NCBI GenBank assembly: GCA_916048055.1
Contig: CAJZHL010000010.1
Coordinates: 1,270,001-1,334,000 of the forward strand
Length of the DNA stretch: 64,000 bases
From: Pedinophyceae sp. YPF-701
Taxonomy: Eukaryota; Chlorophyta; Pedinophyceae
Reading direction: 5' to 3'
Below the pieces are notes generated by a model that was given only the letters and a program-made list of their open reading frames with translations, was not told where the DNA came from and searched no databases. Numbering within the stretch: position 1 is the stretch's first letter; each line of letters opens with the position of its first letter. Shown one piece after another: positions 12,301 to 24,094 of this stretch. The translations under genes and the position numbers were made by a program.

Positions 12301-13852
12301 GAGGGCCTGCCGGCAGCCCGCGCGCACGAGGCGCCGCATCGTCGCGCGGCACATGAAGCCGCTCCGAGCCCGCACCTGCTTCCACACCGCGTAGTGCAGC
12401 ACGCCGTCAGGCAGAGTGTCGGCGGCGTATATGGGCCGTAGGGACACATTGGGGTCCTGCGGCCGCCCGTCCGGCCCCGCCCCGCCCCAGTACTTGCGCC
12501 GCGCGTACGCCACGGCGCTGCAGGGATAGAACTCCGCGCCGGCGTTGAACACGATGCGCGAAAAAAGAACCATGGGTTTGCGGTATTTAAACTCCCCCGT
12601 GTTCTCGACCATGTAGTGCGGCGCGGGGCCGAGGTTGAGGTCGCGGACGCCCTCGGCGCGGAACACCTCGAGCGCGCGGCTCATGATGAGCACCGACGCG
12701 CAGTTCGTCTTCGACGTCTGCCGGACCGTGGACGCGTAGTAGCCGACGACGCGCCCCGCCTCGTACACGGGGTCGAACGCGACGAGCGCCACGAGGCGCC
12801 CGCCCTCGCCGCGCTCCCGCGCCGCGAACAGCCGCACGCCTGGCTCGCCGCTCGCGAGAAAGGGCCTGCGCGGCTCAGCAAGTGCAATGTCATATCTGTT
12901 TTGGATCCTTTCATATCAAACTTCGCTTGGGCGGACGCGGTGTGATGTGTTTTGCGCGCGGTCGCACCGGATGACGAACCACATCTCGTCCTCCCCGCGC
13001 TCGGCCAGCCACTCCTTGCTGACGGTCTCCAGCTCGCCCCGCAGCGTGTCGGTCAGACGCACGCCGGGGGGGGGTCCCACCTCGAGGACCTCGAGCCTCC
13101 GGCCCCCGCGCTTCACGTCGCTGCGCAGCGTCTTCTTCGGGCCGCCCTCGAACGTGTAGTCTTGGACAGACAGCACCGTGTCGTACCCCGAGTGGTTGAT
13201 GTGTGTACGGGGGTCTAATCTGCGCGAGGGGGGGAGTCATTCGGGCCCGGAAGCGCACGCCATTTCGCAGCTCCGCACAACTATCATCACGCTGGCAGAT
13301 GCACGTGCGTCGCTGCGGAGCCCGGCGCGCACCTGTGCAGCGCGCGGGCGAAGGCGTAGGACGCCACCGCGACAACGAAACGTGGGAACCGCGCCCGGAA
13401 CGCCCGCATGACCTCGAGCATCGCGTCCTCGGCGGAGCGCTCGCCGTCCGACTGCCGATCCGCGAAACGCAGGACGGGGTCTGCACGGCAGCTGCGAAAC
13501 AGCGCGTCACGAAACGGAGGCGACGTTCCACGCGACGCCGTGCCGCGATCGCCGGACCGGATTGTCGCTGACGGGGACGAATCGAACCTGTCAGGATGAC
13601 GGGGACGGTGTGGCGGAACGGGAAGCGGTGCGGGGCCACGACCTTCGTCACCATGTACGCCACGTAGCCGCTTGGGTGGTCGAAGTACTCGAGCCCCTGC
13701 GAAATCGGACTCGAGCAACGCATTCTCGCATAAATTCAGCCTCGAGTCGCAAGTACTGGCACTTCCGAGACTCGCGCACGCGCCTCCTGCAGCGTGTGAT
13801 ACCCAAAGGGGTTTCCCCGGTCCTGACGAAGAATCTCGAGACGCCGCTTCAT
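11600..13852 (-). CDS. DUF2156 (LPG synthetase C-terminal, GNAT-fold) protein
   Basis: Proposed exons 13852-13784, 13696-13588, 13480-13333, 13219-12968, 12865-12376 and 12175-11600 give about 547 aa with agreeing phases. Segments in order are GNPFGYHTLQE, GLEYFDHPSGYVAYMVTKVV, VPVILTDPVLRFADRQSDG, FVVAVASYAFARALHR, SGYDTVLSVQDYTFEGG, ETVSKEWL, then VRLFAARERG and RAEGVRDLNLGPAPHYM. That is the layout of the DUF2156 domain, which in bacterial MprF transfers lysine from tRNA to phosphatidylglycerol and in other proteins is unassigned. No membrane segment is seen, so the substrate is unknown. Intron 1 appears to be GC-AG. The last intron holds a hexamer repeat. The last exon encodes a low-complexity Thr/Gly/Ala tail whose junction is the least certain. 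The start could lie further upstream. Confidence 0.68.
12218..12302. repeat. GC-only hexanucleotide repeat (CGCGCC)n
   Basis: About 80 bp of nearly pure CGCGCC/GCGCCC hexamers with a few interruptions, for example a CTCGCG at about 12251. It lies in the proposed last intron (12375-12176) of the DUF2156 gene. If it were translated instead, one minus-strand frame would read Ala-Arg then Gly-Arg dipeptides, so repeat length would not alter frame. Confidence 0.85.
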
Positions 13853-16800
13853 ATCTCGTCCCGCGCCGCTCTCTCCTGACTGCTCCACAGCCGTGACGCG
13901 CGGGTCAGGGCCTATCGGCGCACTGAGCCGCCGGAAACGGCCTCGATGCAACTTGAACGTCGCCGCAACACTCCGCGCAGGCCGACACGCGCGCTCGTGC
14001 ACGGCAGCGGCGCCACGGGTCGCATTCGCCGACATCATGCAGCCCGCGCCTGCCCCGCCGCGCCATCGAGCCGCATCGACGCCTGCGTGACGCGTCTTGA
14101 GTAACACAGCGCCCCCTGCGCGCCGCCACGTCACGCGACTCTCGCGTCACCGCGACGGGCCAGACCGGCACGCGTATTGGCAGGCTCTGGGCCCGCGCGC
14201 GCGTGCGCCGCCCCGCGCGCTCCCCCGCGGCGCCGCGCGGCCACCCCGCAGTTGGAGGCTCAGCGGCCGCCTGAGCTCTGTGGTTGGGATGACTCAAGCT
14301 CTCTTGGCCCGGTCGGGCCAGCCTGGGCTGGCCCGGGGCTCTTGGGCGGGCGGGGCGGCTAGGCACGGTTACTCTCGCGTCGCTGGGGTCCTTCGACGCC
14401 CCTGTGCGGCCGGAGCGGCCCCCACAGCGACGAACGCCCAGCATGGCAAGTGCATGCAGCCTCGCAGCCGCAGCGCGGCTTCGCCGCGCCTGAGCCGCTG
14501 CAGCGGCGCGCGGCGCGTCGTACGCGAGCGCCCTCGCCGCCTCGCGACGTCGGCTGGCCCGGCGACGCCGTCCTGGTACGTTTGCGCGACAGCTAGGCAG
14601 GACCGATCTGTGCGCGTTTCGAGCGTTTCCGCGCCGGAACCGGCCGCGACGCGCGCGCGGGCGAATGTGCGTGGCAGGGGCTATCCGGAAACCGCGACGA
14701 CGGCGCAATGACTGCCCCCGATTGGAGAGCGCATCGCTGAGAATCCTGGCGCGTGTGCTGTGGCCGCAGGCACGAGCCACCGACGCAGGGAACGCGCGGA
14801 GGTGTCGACGATTCATCGAGAGAGGACTCAGAGAAGCGTCGTTTACCGCGCCTTCGGCGCCGCAGCGACCGGTCCGAGCGCACGACAGTTGCTGCGAGGC
14901 AGCGTCGGGGCCGCGTGCCGTGTTGAAGGGTCCGCGGGCGCGCAACGTGGATGCTTTCGTTCGCTTAGAGCTCGAGATACACACAAGCCCGCATGCGGCG
15001 CGCAGAGCTGTCCCTGGTGAGCGGTTTCAGAGCCCGAGGGCCCCCCATCCTAGCCAAGCGTTCCCGCCGTGTTCGCGCAACAGCTCGCGATCTCCGCGCG
15101 TAACACGGCCTTTCTCTCGCATAAGAGCAGGAAAATCGCAGATGCGCGGCTCTGCACGTTGCGACACGCCGCTAACCGCCCCTGTACCTGCCAACCAACC
15201 AACCCGCTCGCAGGCGACATGGCGGTTCCCAGGGGGTGCAGCGACGCACGTGCACGGATTCTCTCATCTTCGGTCCGAGAATGCCCCTTTCGCTGCACTG
15301 CGCGGCCCGTGTCCGCCCTGCGCGGCCGGGGCCGCCCAACTGCAGCCTGCTCCTTGCCTCTCCTCCTCCGACGGGCGAGCGACTCGACCGCGCAGGCCGA
15401 ATGCAGTGTTCCCGCTTTCAGACCGCTGACAGGTGCACGCGACGCGCGGAGATACCCCTCGCGCGCGCGTCTGGCGCCTCTCGGCGCTTGAGCAGTGTCT
15501 TCGCCACCGCAGCCCGCGTGGCACGTCTACGGAACATCCAGAGCCTTTTCCGCCTCGGCCGAGGCAATAACACTCGACGTCAGAACAGCTTGGGCCGTTC
15601 CTGCGCCCTCAGGGCGCGCCCTTCCACCCGCGTTGAGGAACGTGAGCAGACCCAGCGCGCCGTGCAAGCGCCTCGCTGCGTTGGGAATCGCGTGGCGCGG
15701 CAGCCATTCCGTGCAGAACCACCGCCACTTGCAAGAGCAGATAGTTTGCTAGAACAGGTTTGCCCAGCCGACTGGCACCAACTTGGTGACCCCCCCCCCC
15801 CGGCCGCCTTTTGCTCCCCGCCCCTCACTCGCGCGTGACGTGAGCGTCGCAGCCTCGCTCCGCTCGCGTCCGCGCCCGGTCCTCGCTGCTCTTGAACCCC
15901 CTCGCTTTCACGCAGCTCGTAGACCTGCTTTCTCGACCCGCGTTGCACCGCCACCATCAGAACCACCCGCCGCCCCGCGACGCGCCCGCCGCCGGCCTTT
16001 CGCCCCGGCGGCGCCGTGACCCCGCGGACGGAGCTATTTGACCAGAGTGACCGAAAGATCGTCGCTGATCACAAAACACACCTCTTGCGCCCCGTTTGCG
16101 ACAGACACCCACAACGACCCCCCCCCTTCCCCAGAACCCCACAGTTTGCCCCCGTGCGTCGCATCCGCGCTGTCCCTGTCCCCCACCCGTTCGTCCGGCC
16201 AAATGCGAGTCGACCCGCGGCCCGGCGCGTCATGAGCGTCGGGCTGGGACGACCGGCATCAACACCCCCCGGCGGCGACGGGTGGCGTTCGCACGACCAG
16301 AGCATGGCCTCCCTGGCTTGAGGCGCTTTTGTTTCCAGGGTCCGACACGAGGCGACGTTGACACAACGCCCCGTGTGCACTGGCCTACTGCGCAAATACC
16401 TCACACACCCCCCCTCCCTCCGTTTCCTGACGCGAGCGCGCCTCTCGACAGCGGCCCCCGGGCGATCGGGACGAAATTTGGCGTTCTGCAACTCAGACAC
16501 GCATTCAATGTACATTCGCCCCCCGAGCCGTCAAGACGGGTGGACCACCACGTTGCGAGACAGAGGCGCGCCATCGCGTCGCGCAGGTTTTGATCGTTCC
16601 CGCGATCGAGCGACAGGACAGCGCGGATTTGTGACACTACCCACACACCGCCTGCGCGTGCCGTCACTGGCACGTGCGTCGCCTGACCGCGTTCCTTGAT
16701 CGTCGGCGGCGTTGTGCTGGGGTCCCAGAACTGGCGTGTCGTGCGGAGCGCTCGCGGGTGTCCTCGATGTCAGCCCGCGCAGCACCTCGGGGCGTGACTG

Positions 16801-17084
16801 ACCGCCACGGCGCTCGTAACGCGGATTGTCCGAATGTCTGGCTCATGCAGCCACAGAAAGTGCCAGGAAGCAACAAGGAAGATTCGCAGCGGGGCGCTGC
16901 GGGGAGGCTCGCGCGACGCAACCCCACGGATACGCTATGACGGAGCCCTGCGCTAAGCTGCATGCAGTCTCACACGCCTGCCCCGCAGCAAGCTGCCGTT
17001 GCAGCAACAACGTAGAGAGCCACCTCCGCGTGCCGCCGACAGGCGTCACCCCGCGCCCCGCCTGCGGCGCGTCGAGGGACTGCT
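13853..17084. other. 3.2-kb gene-free region
   Basis: This is the longest stretch without a supportable gene. Frames on both strands are short, Arg/Ser/Ala-rich and share no motif with known families. A 9-bp perfect inverted repeat (GGGCCAGCC ... GGCTGGCCC, 2-nt loop) sits near 14313-14335. Otherwise I see no repeat array, element ends or RNA gene. It should include the promoter of the DUF2156 gene and the 3' UTR of the gene at 17085-17759. Confidence 0.5.
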
Positions 17085-17759
17085 TCAGCGCACGCCGGCC
17101 GCGGCGAAGAAGTCGGCCAGGACGCTGGCGTCGATCTTGGTGAAGGGGTTGAGCCTCATGTGATGGAAGTTGTACCCGCTGCCGGAGGCGTTGAAGAGGT
17201 CGACGCCGAAAAAGAGCTGGTGCTCGTGACACTTGTAGTTCTTGAAGGCGTGTTTCTTCTGCGTGAAGTTGCCCTCGACCTCCCGCACGGCTCCGTCGAG
17301 CACCTGGTAGTACTTCGTGGATACGAGCGGCCCGTTGTCGACCTGGCGCTTGACCTCGAACACGATGCTGGGGTGGTGGCCCTTGCCGGCGACGAAGTCG
17401 CGGAAGACGCCCTCCGCCGCGAGCTTGCGGGGCTTGTACGGTGTGATGCGGCTGCAGCAGAACGGCGCGTCCTCGCCCGCGGTGCTCGCTCCGTCCGGCG
17501 CGTCAGCGTCGAACCCCTCAGGAACCTTGAGCTGCGCTTTGTAGCAGACGAGGAAGTTCCCGACCCGCGTCTCGCTGTACGCATCGAGCATTTCAGCCGG
17601 GAAATTAGGGAGGATCGTGCCGCGGTCGAAATCCACGACGACGGCCGAGTACCGCGTCGTCCGGTTCTCTTGTACCGTCAGGACAAGGACGCCGTTGACG
17701 GGGATGCTTCTCGCCCCGCAGAACTCCTTGAGCGAGGCGATGATGTCCTCGGTTGACAT
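17085..17759 (-). CDS. Unrecognised single-exon protein, 224 aa
   Basis: An uninterrupted ATG-to-stop frame (MSTEDIIASLKEF... to ADFFAAAGVR) has balanced amino-acid composition, unlike the Arg/Pro-rich noise frames around it, so it is very probably a real gene. It is mostly soluble alpha/beta-looking sequence with no signal peptide, membrane segment or obvious nucleotide-binding motif. Conserved-looking stretches include VLVLTVQENRTTRYSAVVVD, FLVCYKAQLKVPEGF, FEVKRQVDNGPLVSTKYYQV and KNYKCHEHQLFFGVDLF. I do not recognise the family and assign no function. It reads away from the EDEM gene, about 1.2 kb head-to-head. Confidence 0.75.
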   Translation of the reverse strand: MSTEDIIASLKEFCGARSIPVNGVLVLTVQENRTTRYSAVVVDFDRGTILPNFPAEMLDAYSETRVGNFLVCYKAQLKVPEGFDADAPDGASTAGEDAPFCCSRITPYKPRKLAAEGVFRDFVAGKGHHPSIVFEVKRQVDNGPLVSTKYYQVLDGAVREVEGNFTQKKHAFKNYKCHEHQLFFGVDLFNASGSGYNFHHMRLNPFTKIDASVLADFFAAAGVR

Positions 17760-18388
17760 GGTCGTTTTTCTGCTGTCGCGACGCGGGCAGAAGGTCCCAC
17801 GGGCGGCTCAGGTCTGCAGCTGATAAGGCCACAGGTACGTCAGGAACAGTTCGCTCGCGAGGGCGTGCTGAGCCGATCTCGTTGCCCGCGCCAGTGTCGC
17901 TGTCGCCAGCTCCACGTCGCACCCGTCCACGTCATTGCTGGCAGCAGCTTCCGCGACGTTCGCTCGGGCATCTCGGGCGCTGATGGACGCGCAAATCGTC
18001 GTCCTCAGCCGTGCGGCTCGGATGCGCCCGTTTCGACACGCGAACGGTTTGCCCACAGCGATGATGCGGCGAGGGCGTCTTGACGGTTCGATTTCCCGCG
18101 CAGGCTCGCACCTCGCACACCTCGCCGTATCAGACAATGACCACCACCAGGATATGCATCAGACTGCGAACAAATCTAAATATGTCAAGAGCAACAATGA
18201 AGCAAGGAAAAAGTTTTAAGATTTTTGCAAGATTTTTTTAGCGTGCCGAACATGCCACACGCGCCTCGCTTCCCCCTCGCTCGAGCAGGCCTACCGCTCG
18301 ACGGCGCATCCAGGCAACGCCCGAACGCCAGGCGCGCTCGTCGCGGGTCACGGCCGCAAGAAGTAATTCTCTTTACTAACCCCCCCCC
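17760..18388. other. Intergenic region with AT-rich patch
   Basis: Upstream of the gene that starts at 17759 (minus). An A/T-rich stretch around 18160-18245, with poly-A and poly-T runs, interrupts the GC-rich sequence. It could be a promoter-proximal or spacer sequence. No gene is seen. Confidence 0.45.
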
Positions 18389-18634
18389 TCAAATGATCGC
18401 TACCACGATCGCGGGCACCACCACCACGGCCACCGTCCCGGCCAGAACCAGCGTGAGCCGCCTCTTATCACCGAGCATCCACCGCACGCAGCGCTCCCAC
18501 GCCCCAGCAGCACGCACCTGGACCAACCACCCCTGCACCCCCGGCCTCTCCGCTGCCGCCTCGACGTCGGCACGGACGGGATCGACCGCTGGACGACGCT
18601 CAGACCCGCGCAGCAGACGCGCCCGCAGCCTCAC
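18389..18634 (-). CDS. Possible tail-anchored small protein or terminal exon
   Basis: A frame of about 80 codons, opened by GTG and not ATG, ends in a hydrophobic run (LTLVLAGTVAVVVVPAIVVA) right at the stop, preceded by Arg/Lys and RCVRWML. That is the shape of a C-terminal membrane anchor. A stop lies about 11 codons upstream in frame, so it would need an upstream exon or a non-ATG start. No family is recognised. Only about 350 bp separate it from the EDEM start on the other strand. It may be chance. Confidence 0.22.
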   Translation of the reverse strand: MRLRARLLRGSERRPAVDPVRADVEAAAERPGVQGWLVQVRAAGAWERCVRWMLGDKRRLTLVLAGTVAVVVVPAIVVAII

Positions 18635-18986
18635 GGCACTTCGTGTGCCAGTTTGGACGTCCGACGTTCATTCGTCGCACATGGCTCGCACCAGGCCGCT
18701 GGGCCGCATGCCCGCGAAGGGCTCGGCACGTTGCCGGCCCCTGTGGCTCAGCAGCGCCGGTACCGAATCCCGTGCGCGTGGCCGGAGAGAAACGTCGCGC
18801 GGGGTGTGATTGGTGGGACTGACTGGGGGAGAAACTGGGGGAGGGACTGTCTGAGGGCTAGTTTGCGCCGCGTCAGCGGCACCGCTGGCATGTCTGTGCG
18901 TTGAGCACGGGATGGAAGAGCGAGGGCATGCGATGAGGCGGCGGTTCGGCCGCTGCGGGGTGCTTGGGTGCTGAGCGCTGCCGGCG

Positions 18987-21900
18987 ATGTTGCGGGCCGT
19001 CGTGGTGCTGCTGGCGGTCGCCGGCGTGGCGGCCGGCGCGACGGTCCCGCACTCGAACGGCAACCAGCGGCGATTCGGCGAGCCGAGTCCGCTCAAGGCG
19101 CCGCGGGGCCCTCAAGGCCGTTCGGCGATGCCAGAGGACGAGGTGCGAGGCGGGGCCGCGTTCCAGACATGGCACGGGTGGGCGAGAAGGCGAGAGCGCT
19201 CCGGAGCGCCACCGCCGCAGCCTGAGGAGGCGCGATTGGTGCGGAAGATGCTTGTCGAGGGATATGACGCGTATTTACAGGTCAGCACTCTATCAAAGCG
19301 CCGCTTCACGCCGTTCGACCATCTAAGCGCGCATCGAAGCGCGCCAGGAGGAGGTCACGTTCGCTTTCCGTCCTCATGTTGCATATAAAAGATCATTGGC
19401 GTCGTGTGCTGCGAGGCAGCCGGCAGCGAAGCTCTGTGGCACACTCCGTCGAGCTCTGGCGCGTCAAGCCGCGATTCGCGTCCCACGCCACCCACGTCCC
19501 CGTATAACCCTCCGAGTGTCCTTCTATTCAGCTGTCTCAGCGTCCAATTTCCTCGAAGTTCCGCGCCGCACGACCGCTCTGGCACCCCACACACCAAACG
19601 CGACCCGCGCCCCTCGGCCGGCCCCGCAGCACGCGTTCCCGGAGGACATGCTCAAGCCGATCACGTGCTCCGGCAAGAGCAACCTCGGCGCGATCGCCAC
19701 GACCCTCGTTGACACCCTGTCGACCCTCATCATGGTCGGCGACGCAGTGCGGTCGCGCGAGGCCACCGACTTCATCTGCAACCGCCTCTCCTTCGACAAG
19801 GACTACTTCGTCTCCATGTTCGAGGCCAACATCCGCGTCGTCGGCGGCCTCCTGTCCGCCCACGCCCTCCTCGCACGACATCCATCATTCATCAACCTCA
19901 ACACCACGCTCTCGGCCAATGGCGACTGGACCGAGTCCGACGCGGTCACGCTCACGGACCTCTGGCCGCGGCGCTCCGCCGACGGCGCCGGAAACGGAGG
20001 CGCGAAGAGCGACGGCGACTGGCCGGACAGCGACAGCGACGACGACGACGACGACGACGACGGTGGCGACCAGGCGGGGCCGTCGGGGCCGCTGGGGCCG
20101 GGCTCGCCGCCGTGGGACGCGTCGACGCCGTACTCGGGCTGCCTGCTGTGGCGCGCGGTCGAGCTCGTCGAGCGCATGATGCCGGCGTTCGACACGCCAA
20201 CGGGAATCCCAAAGACACACGTGCGGCTGTCTGGGCCCGTGCGCGAGGACGCGGCGTACCGGTCGGCGGCGTACCACGAGGAGAAGACGTGGCACAACGA
20301 GACGGAGGTGTGCACGGCGTGCGCGGGGACGCTGATCATGGAGTTCGGGGCGCTTTCGCGGATGACGGGCAACCCGCGGTACGAAGAGGCGGCGCTGCGG
20401 GCGCTGGTGGCGCTGTACCAGCGGCGGACGAAGCTGGGACTGGTGGGCGGTATGGTGGGCGTGAAGTCCGGGCGGTGGGCGGCCGGGGCGTCGACGATCG
20501 GCGCCGGGACTGACAGTTACTTGGAGTACCTGTTGAAAGGGTACTTATTGTTGGGGTATGACGAAATGCTGGAGGCGTTCGCGGACTCGTACGCGTCGGT
20601 GATGTACTTCATGCACGACGCGCAGGTGCACGTCAGCAACCCGTTGATGCGGCCGTGGGTGTCGGACGTGGACCCGACGTCAGGCCATCACTCCCCCTCC
20701 TTCCTGTCGTCGCTGGCCGCGTTCTGGCCAGGGCTGCAGGCGCTCGTCGGCCAGACGCAGGACGCCGCGAAGCTCCACCGGGAGTTTCGCGGCGTCTGGG
20801 CGAAAAACAACGCCATTCCGGAGCAATTTCACCCCGATGGTGCGCGTCCCAGTGTTTCCGTCTCCCATCTCCTCCAACGCACACGCAGCGCCTTCCGCTG
20901 CGCTCCAGCGGCAGCTGAGCTCCTCTCGAACGCTCTGAACGCTCCCCCTGACTCCGTCGAGGACAAAATGGAACTAAAACCTCGCCTGAATATATAGCTG
21001 TGTGCGTTGGTGCAGGGCGGCCGCACCCGATGATGAAGGCGTACCCGCTGCGGCCGGAGCACATCGAGTCGGGGTTCGTGCTGATGTCGGCTCTGGGCGG
21101 TCCGGACTGGCAGGCGCACGCGGCGTCGATCAGAATGACTTTGGAGCCGCGCACGCGCTCGACGTGCGGGTTCGCGCAGATCCAGGACGTGACGAAACAC
21201 GGCAACAGTGCTCTCGAGGACTCGATGGAGTCCTTCTTCCTGTCCGAGGTTGCCAAATACCTCTACGTCACGCAGGTGCGCCCCTTCTGTCCACACACAC
21301 AACAAGGCCTTCCAATGTCCATGTGTCGGGCCAAACCCGTCAACGAGCCTCGAACTGTACAGCAACGCTCAGACAGATGCTCGTAGCTTGATTGTGCTCG
21401 CGCAGGCGTCGTCCGGGGAGCTCCTGAACCACATTGTGCTAACGACGGAGGGGCACATTCTGCCCCCCGCCCTCGACCTGCCTCTGGGCGGCATCCCGCT
21501 GCGCCCCGACGGCCACGGCGCTCCCGGGTGCGGCGACGACGACGTCGACGGCGCCGAACCCGGCCGCACCGCCAACGGCCGCGCGCCGGAGCCTCCCGGG
21601 GGAGTCCCGCCGCCGCCGCTGGCGTCAACGCCGCGCTGGCAGGTCTGCCGCGCCGAGGCGGCCGGGCAGCCGCCGCGCCATAACGGCGCGCTGGGACCGG
21701 TGTGGCGCCCGACGATGATCCCTCGCTTGCTGCAGAGGATGAGGGACGCGACGGTGGCGACAGGCGGGATGACGCGGTCGTCGCTGTTCGCGTTCCCGGA
21801 CGACGACTCGGACTGGCGGGCGCCGTCGGCGTCGCGGCGGTTCGCGCGCGCGCTCCCGGGGGTCCGCTCGCGGGACAGCGAGGCGGGGGGGGGGAGTAAA

Positions 21901-23886
21901 TCGTCCATGCCGTGGCACCGCTGTCGGCGCATCTGCGGCGACCTCCCGGCGATCCGCACGGGCGGAGGCGACAGCGAGGTGCCGCCGATGATCATGCCGG
22001 ACCTCAACGCGTTCCGCGCCCCCGCGGCGGAGGAGTTCGCCGCGACTCCAGCTGACAGCGGCTCGACATGGTTGTCATACCTGCCGGGGCTGTCGGTGGG
22101 CGAGGGGGACCGCGAGGTCATGATGCAGCGGCGGTGCCGCGCGTGCGTGGCCGTTGAGAGCGCCGTGGCGCGGATGCGGGGCGGCGGGGAGGGCGCGCGA
22201 CGCACCTTGGTCCAAATGGAAGCGAACAAGACCCTGGAGGTCTTCCAGGACGCCAGACACGACAGCGAGGTCCTGGGGATCTTCTTCGCGTCCGCGGTGC
22301 TCGACGCGCCGCCCGGCATGCCGCCCGCCGGCCCGCAGACCTCCCTTGGAGTCGGCGCGCTGTGGGTGCCGCCGTCGGACGTCGCAAAGCCTCGTAGCGC
22401 CTCGAAGGCGCGGTTCGCGGGCGGCGGCATGCACCACGCGAAACGTACTGCGCACGCGCTGCTCGAGGGTCAACCGCCGCACATCATGGCTCTCACGTTA
22501 CGTGCAAATCGTGCGGAGACGTTTTACGACACGGTGGAAGTCACCATGGTGTCGGTGGACGCGGCGGCGCGCGCGCTCGCGAGGGCGACGGGGCAGCAGG
22601 TCGACCGCGCGCGGTCCGGGGAGGGGGAGTGCTACGTCGGGCGGTTCGACGCGCGGGCTGCGGCGTACGGGCCGTCGCTGCAGGGGTTTCGTCAGGGCGG
22701 GCGGGCGTTCGCGTACGAGCTGGCGATGAAGGGGGTGATGGAGCGGGGGAAGGACGCGGGACAGGGCAGGCCCGAGCGGGGGATCGCGCAGGCGATGCGG
22801 TGGCTGAAGGAGGCGTTTGGCGCGAACGGCGCTGACGACGTAGCGCGGCGGCGGCGACGGGCTGCCAGCGCGCCGTGCGGGCAGTGTCCGTTCGTCGGCG
22901 CGGGCGCGGTGCATCCGCCGAGTCCGCCCCTGAGTCTGCACGCTGACGCGTGCCAGGACGACGAGGACGAGGGCGTGTATCCGGCGTTGCAGGGGCCGCT
23001 GATTCTTTGTCCGGAACGCGACCGCTGCGGGGGGCCGTGCATCGAAGACGCGCCGCAGGGCAGCGTGCTGGTGCTGGAGCGCGGCGGGTGTCCGTTCCTG
23101 CGGAAGTCGTACGCCGCGGCGCACGCGGGGGCCGCTGCGCTGCTGGTGGTCAACGTGGACCCCCCCGGGGACGTTTTCACGATGATGGGCGCCGGGAACC
23201 TGCGCGACGAGGCGTTCCTCGTGCCGACGCTGATGGTCTCGGCCGAGACGGGGCAGCGCCTGCGGGACGCGGCGGACGAGGCGCACCTGCACGGCAGCGT
23301 CGCGAGCGAGGCGGGGGGGTCTGGCGGCATGCAGGGGGGGCCTTTGCTGTGGGTGCGGCTTCTGCCGGGCATGGGGAAGCGGTCGCAGGACGGCCCGGCG
23401 TACGAGGAGCTGCACGCGCGCGGGTGCGGCGGTGCGGCGCCGGACAGGGCGCCACGGAGGATGGGGGCAGCTTACGTGCACGCTGAGGTGCAGAGCGCGG
23501 TGCGCCCGGACACGGTGGGCTGGTTGATTCGCAACATCGGAGCTGCTGCGATTCCGAGCATACAGCGGTGGGTGACGGAGGCGTCGGCGCTGCTGATCGA
23601 CCACGCGGCCCCGCTGCTGATGTCATCCAAGCCCTTGGGGCGTTTTGGTACCCCGGGGGCCTTGTTCCCCGAGTCGATGGTGCTGTGGGACTCGGAGGTG
23701 GGGGGGCTGGACTTGACGGCGTTCGACGCGGACATTGAGTGGGACGACGGGGAGGAGGAGTTGGGGGAGTTGGAAGTAGAACACACGCTGATGCCGTGGA
23801 GGTGGCACGGGACGGTGCTGGAGGAGGCGCGGAGCGACGGCAACTGGTACTGCTTGCGGCAGCCGAATCCCTACGGGTTCTTTTGA
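18987..23886 (+). CDS. ER degradation-enhancing alpha-mannosidase-like protein (GH47 + PA domain), EDEM3-like
   Basis: Exons 18987-19280, 19630-20839, 21016-21275 and 21406-23886 give about 1414 aa. EDEM proteins trim mannose from misfolded glycoproteins in the ER lumen to route them to ERAD. A signal peptide (MLRAVVVLLAVAGVAAGA) opens the protein. GH47 motifs follow: HAFPEDMLKPITC, TLVDTLSTLIMVGD, FEANIRVVGGLLSAH, TEVCTACAGTLIMEFGAL, GAGTDSYLEYLLKGYLL, PLRPEHIESGFVL and LTTEGHI. A protease-associated (PA) domain lies at about residues 1115-1215 (SVLVLERGGCPFLRKSYAAA), as in EDEM3. Unusual features are an Asp-rich insert encoded by a GAC run near 20030-20065 and very long spacers in the last exon, which make it much longer than animal EDEMs. 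No KDEL is seen. Confidence 0.9.
20028..20066 (+). repeat. GAC trinucleotide run encoding poly-Asp
   Basis: A run of GAC codons (with two AGC codons at its start) in exon 2 of the EDEM-like gene encodes an acidic Ser-Asp/poly-Asp loop inside the GH47 domain. It is likely length-polymorphic. Confidence 0.8.
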
Positions 23887-24094
23887 CGGCCAAGACATGG
23901 AGTGCGAAGGAAAGGGGAGATATCTTTTGTTGAGTGTTTGATGACACGAGGAATGGTGAGTGCGACGCCGGTGGGAACGACACCGACGAAATCCGAATGT
24001 ACAATACGTGCTGCGCGACGTCGGCAGGACCGCGAAGTCTCGCGCGCCGCGAGCGAGCCCGCACGGGCCGCAACTGTGACGCGCAACCCAGGCA

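Noticed and set aside
13560-13600. GGTTCGATTCG-like string suggesting a tRNA T-arm
   Set aside because: It falls at the donor of a DUF2156 intron, and no acceptor stem, anticodon arm or D-arm can be placed around it.
14300-14345. Palindromic GGGCCAGCC/GGCTGGCCC as a terminator or operator
   Set aside because: In a eukaryotic, very GC-rich spacer such a short palindrome is expected by chance, and no gene end lies beside it.
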